DNA from: Sivonenia sp049582005
Lineage (GTDB): Bacteria > Cyanobacteriota > Cyanobacteriia > Gloeobacterales > PMM-0068
Assembly: GCA_049582005.1 (NCBI GenBank)
Contig: JBAUTB010000225.1
Coordinates: 1 to 24,127 of the forward strand
Direction: 5' to 3'
DNA length: 24,127 bases
Shown here: one piece after another, positions 23,891 to 24,127 of the stretch
Position numbering within the stretch: position 1 is the first letter of the stretch
How the letters are laid out: each line of letters opens with the position of its first letter
Position numbers and translations under genes: made by a program
Notes under the pieces: model-generated
Told to the model about the DNA's origin: nothing
Databases searched by the model: none
What the model saw: only the letters and a program-made list of their open reading frames with translations

Positions 23891-24127
23891 TTAAGCAATA
23901 GAGATGGTAAACTGCACCAGGTTTTCTTTTCCTAGCTGTAGGACATCTCCATTAATCAGTTGATAGGGCTCTCCAGCTGTTAAAGAATGGCCATTGAGAT
24001 AGCTCCCATTGCGGCTATTGCTATCGACAAAGGTATAGGTACTGTAGGTCTGGTCCCAGTAGATACGGGCATGGGGACGAGAAACTACTTGGTCATTCGG
24101 AATTCCGGTTAAATCAATTTCCGGTTT
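23891..24127 (-). CDS. FHA-domain protein, C-terminal part (cut by the window edge)
   Basis: The reading frame is open from the window end to a TAA at 23891, giving 78 residues of the C-terminal part of a forkhead-associated domain. The diagnostic residues are present: VSRPHARIYWD (the Ser and His of the phosphothreonine pocket), VDSNSRNGSYLNG (the SxNG turn) and INGDVLQLG. FHA domains bind phosphothreonine peptides. The domain is at the very C-terminus; whatever precedes it is outside the window. FHA proteins control some type VI secretion systems, but they are common in cyanobacteria for other purposes, so a link with the eCIS genes is only a guess. Confidence 0.88.
   Translation of the reverse strand, partial: KPEIDLTGIPNDQVVSRPHARIYWDQTYSTYTFVDSNSRNGSYLNGHSLTAGEPYQLINGDVLQLGKENLVQFTISIA

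Noticed and set aside
1..24127. CRISPR arrays, insertion sequences, tRNA genes, integration sites
   Set aside because: None was recognised by eye on either strand; no regular direct repeats with spacers, transposase sequence or cloverleaf with CCA-type end was found.

Overview
The window looks like chromosomal DNA of a cyanobacterium. The evidence is three protein families largely restricted to cyanobacteria and plastids (DUF2808, DUF3120, DUF1995), a type A RNase P RNA, and a GAF/PAS multi-sensor histidine kinase. The genus cannot be decided from the sequence alone. Gene families were recognised by eye from translated sequence; no database was searched.

Left part (1-9.2 kb), mostly housekeeping. 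A large soluble sensor histidine kinase is followed by carB (large subunit of carbamoyl-phosphate synthase) and a YbjQ-family small protein, all on +. On - lie a secreted TPR protein and cobS (last step of the cobalamin nucleotide loop). Divergent from cobS come a universal stress protein and rnpB on +. Middle part (9.2-15.8 kb): mostly - strand genes for a DUF2808 exported protein, a phasin-like small protein, a ComF-type phosphoribosyltransferase, a VapBC toxin-antitoxin pair whose toxin is broken, a DUF3120 membrane protein, proline iminopeptidase, and MTA/SAH nucleosidase. DUF1995 and a 67-residue unknown are on +.

Right part (15.9-24.1 kb), all on -. This is the accessory region. Six tightly packed genes encode parts of an extracellular contractile injection system (eCIS, a phage-tail-like device): a 60-residue helical protein, a gp19-type tube protein, a 995-residue acidic low-complexity protein, an Afp7-like tube/baseplate protein without a LysM domain, a VgrG/gp5-gp27-like spike, and a PAAR tip protein with an Ala-rich insertion. 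Sheath, AAA+ ATPase, gp25, gpJ-like baseplate and tape-measure genes are not in the window. Upstream, ending in a terminator-like hairpin that abuts the first eCIS start codon, are a two-gene unit (a 68-residue membrane protein and a 276-residue DxDxDG calcium-binding-type protein without signal peptide) and then the C-terminal end of an FHA-domain protein cut by the window edge.

The most interesting material is in this right part. The 60-residue protein and the C-terminus of the 995-residue protein share a short helical motif, suggesting a common docking site in the injection machine. The 995-residue protein and the Asp-rich protein have no obvious counterparts in the well-known Afp/PVC clusters. 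The broken VapC next to an intact VapB is a separate observation.
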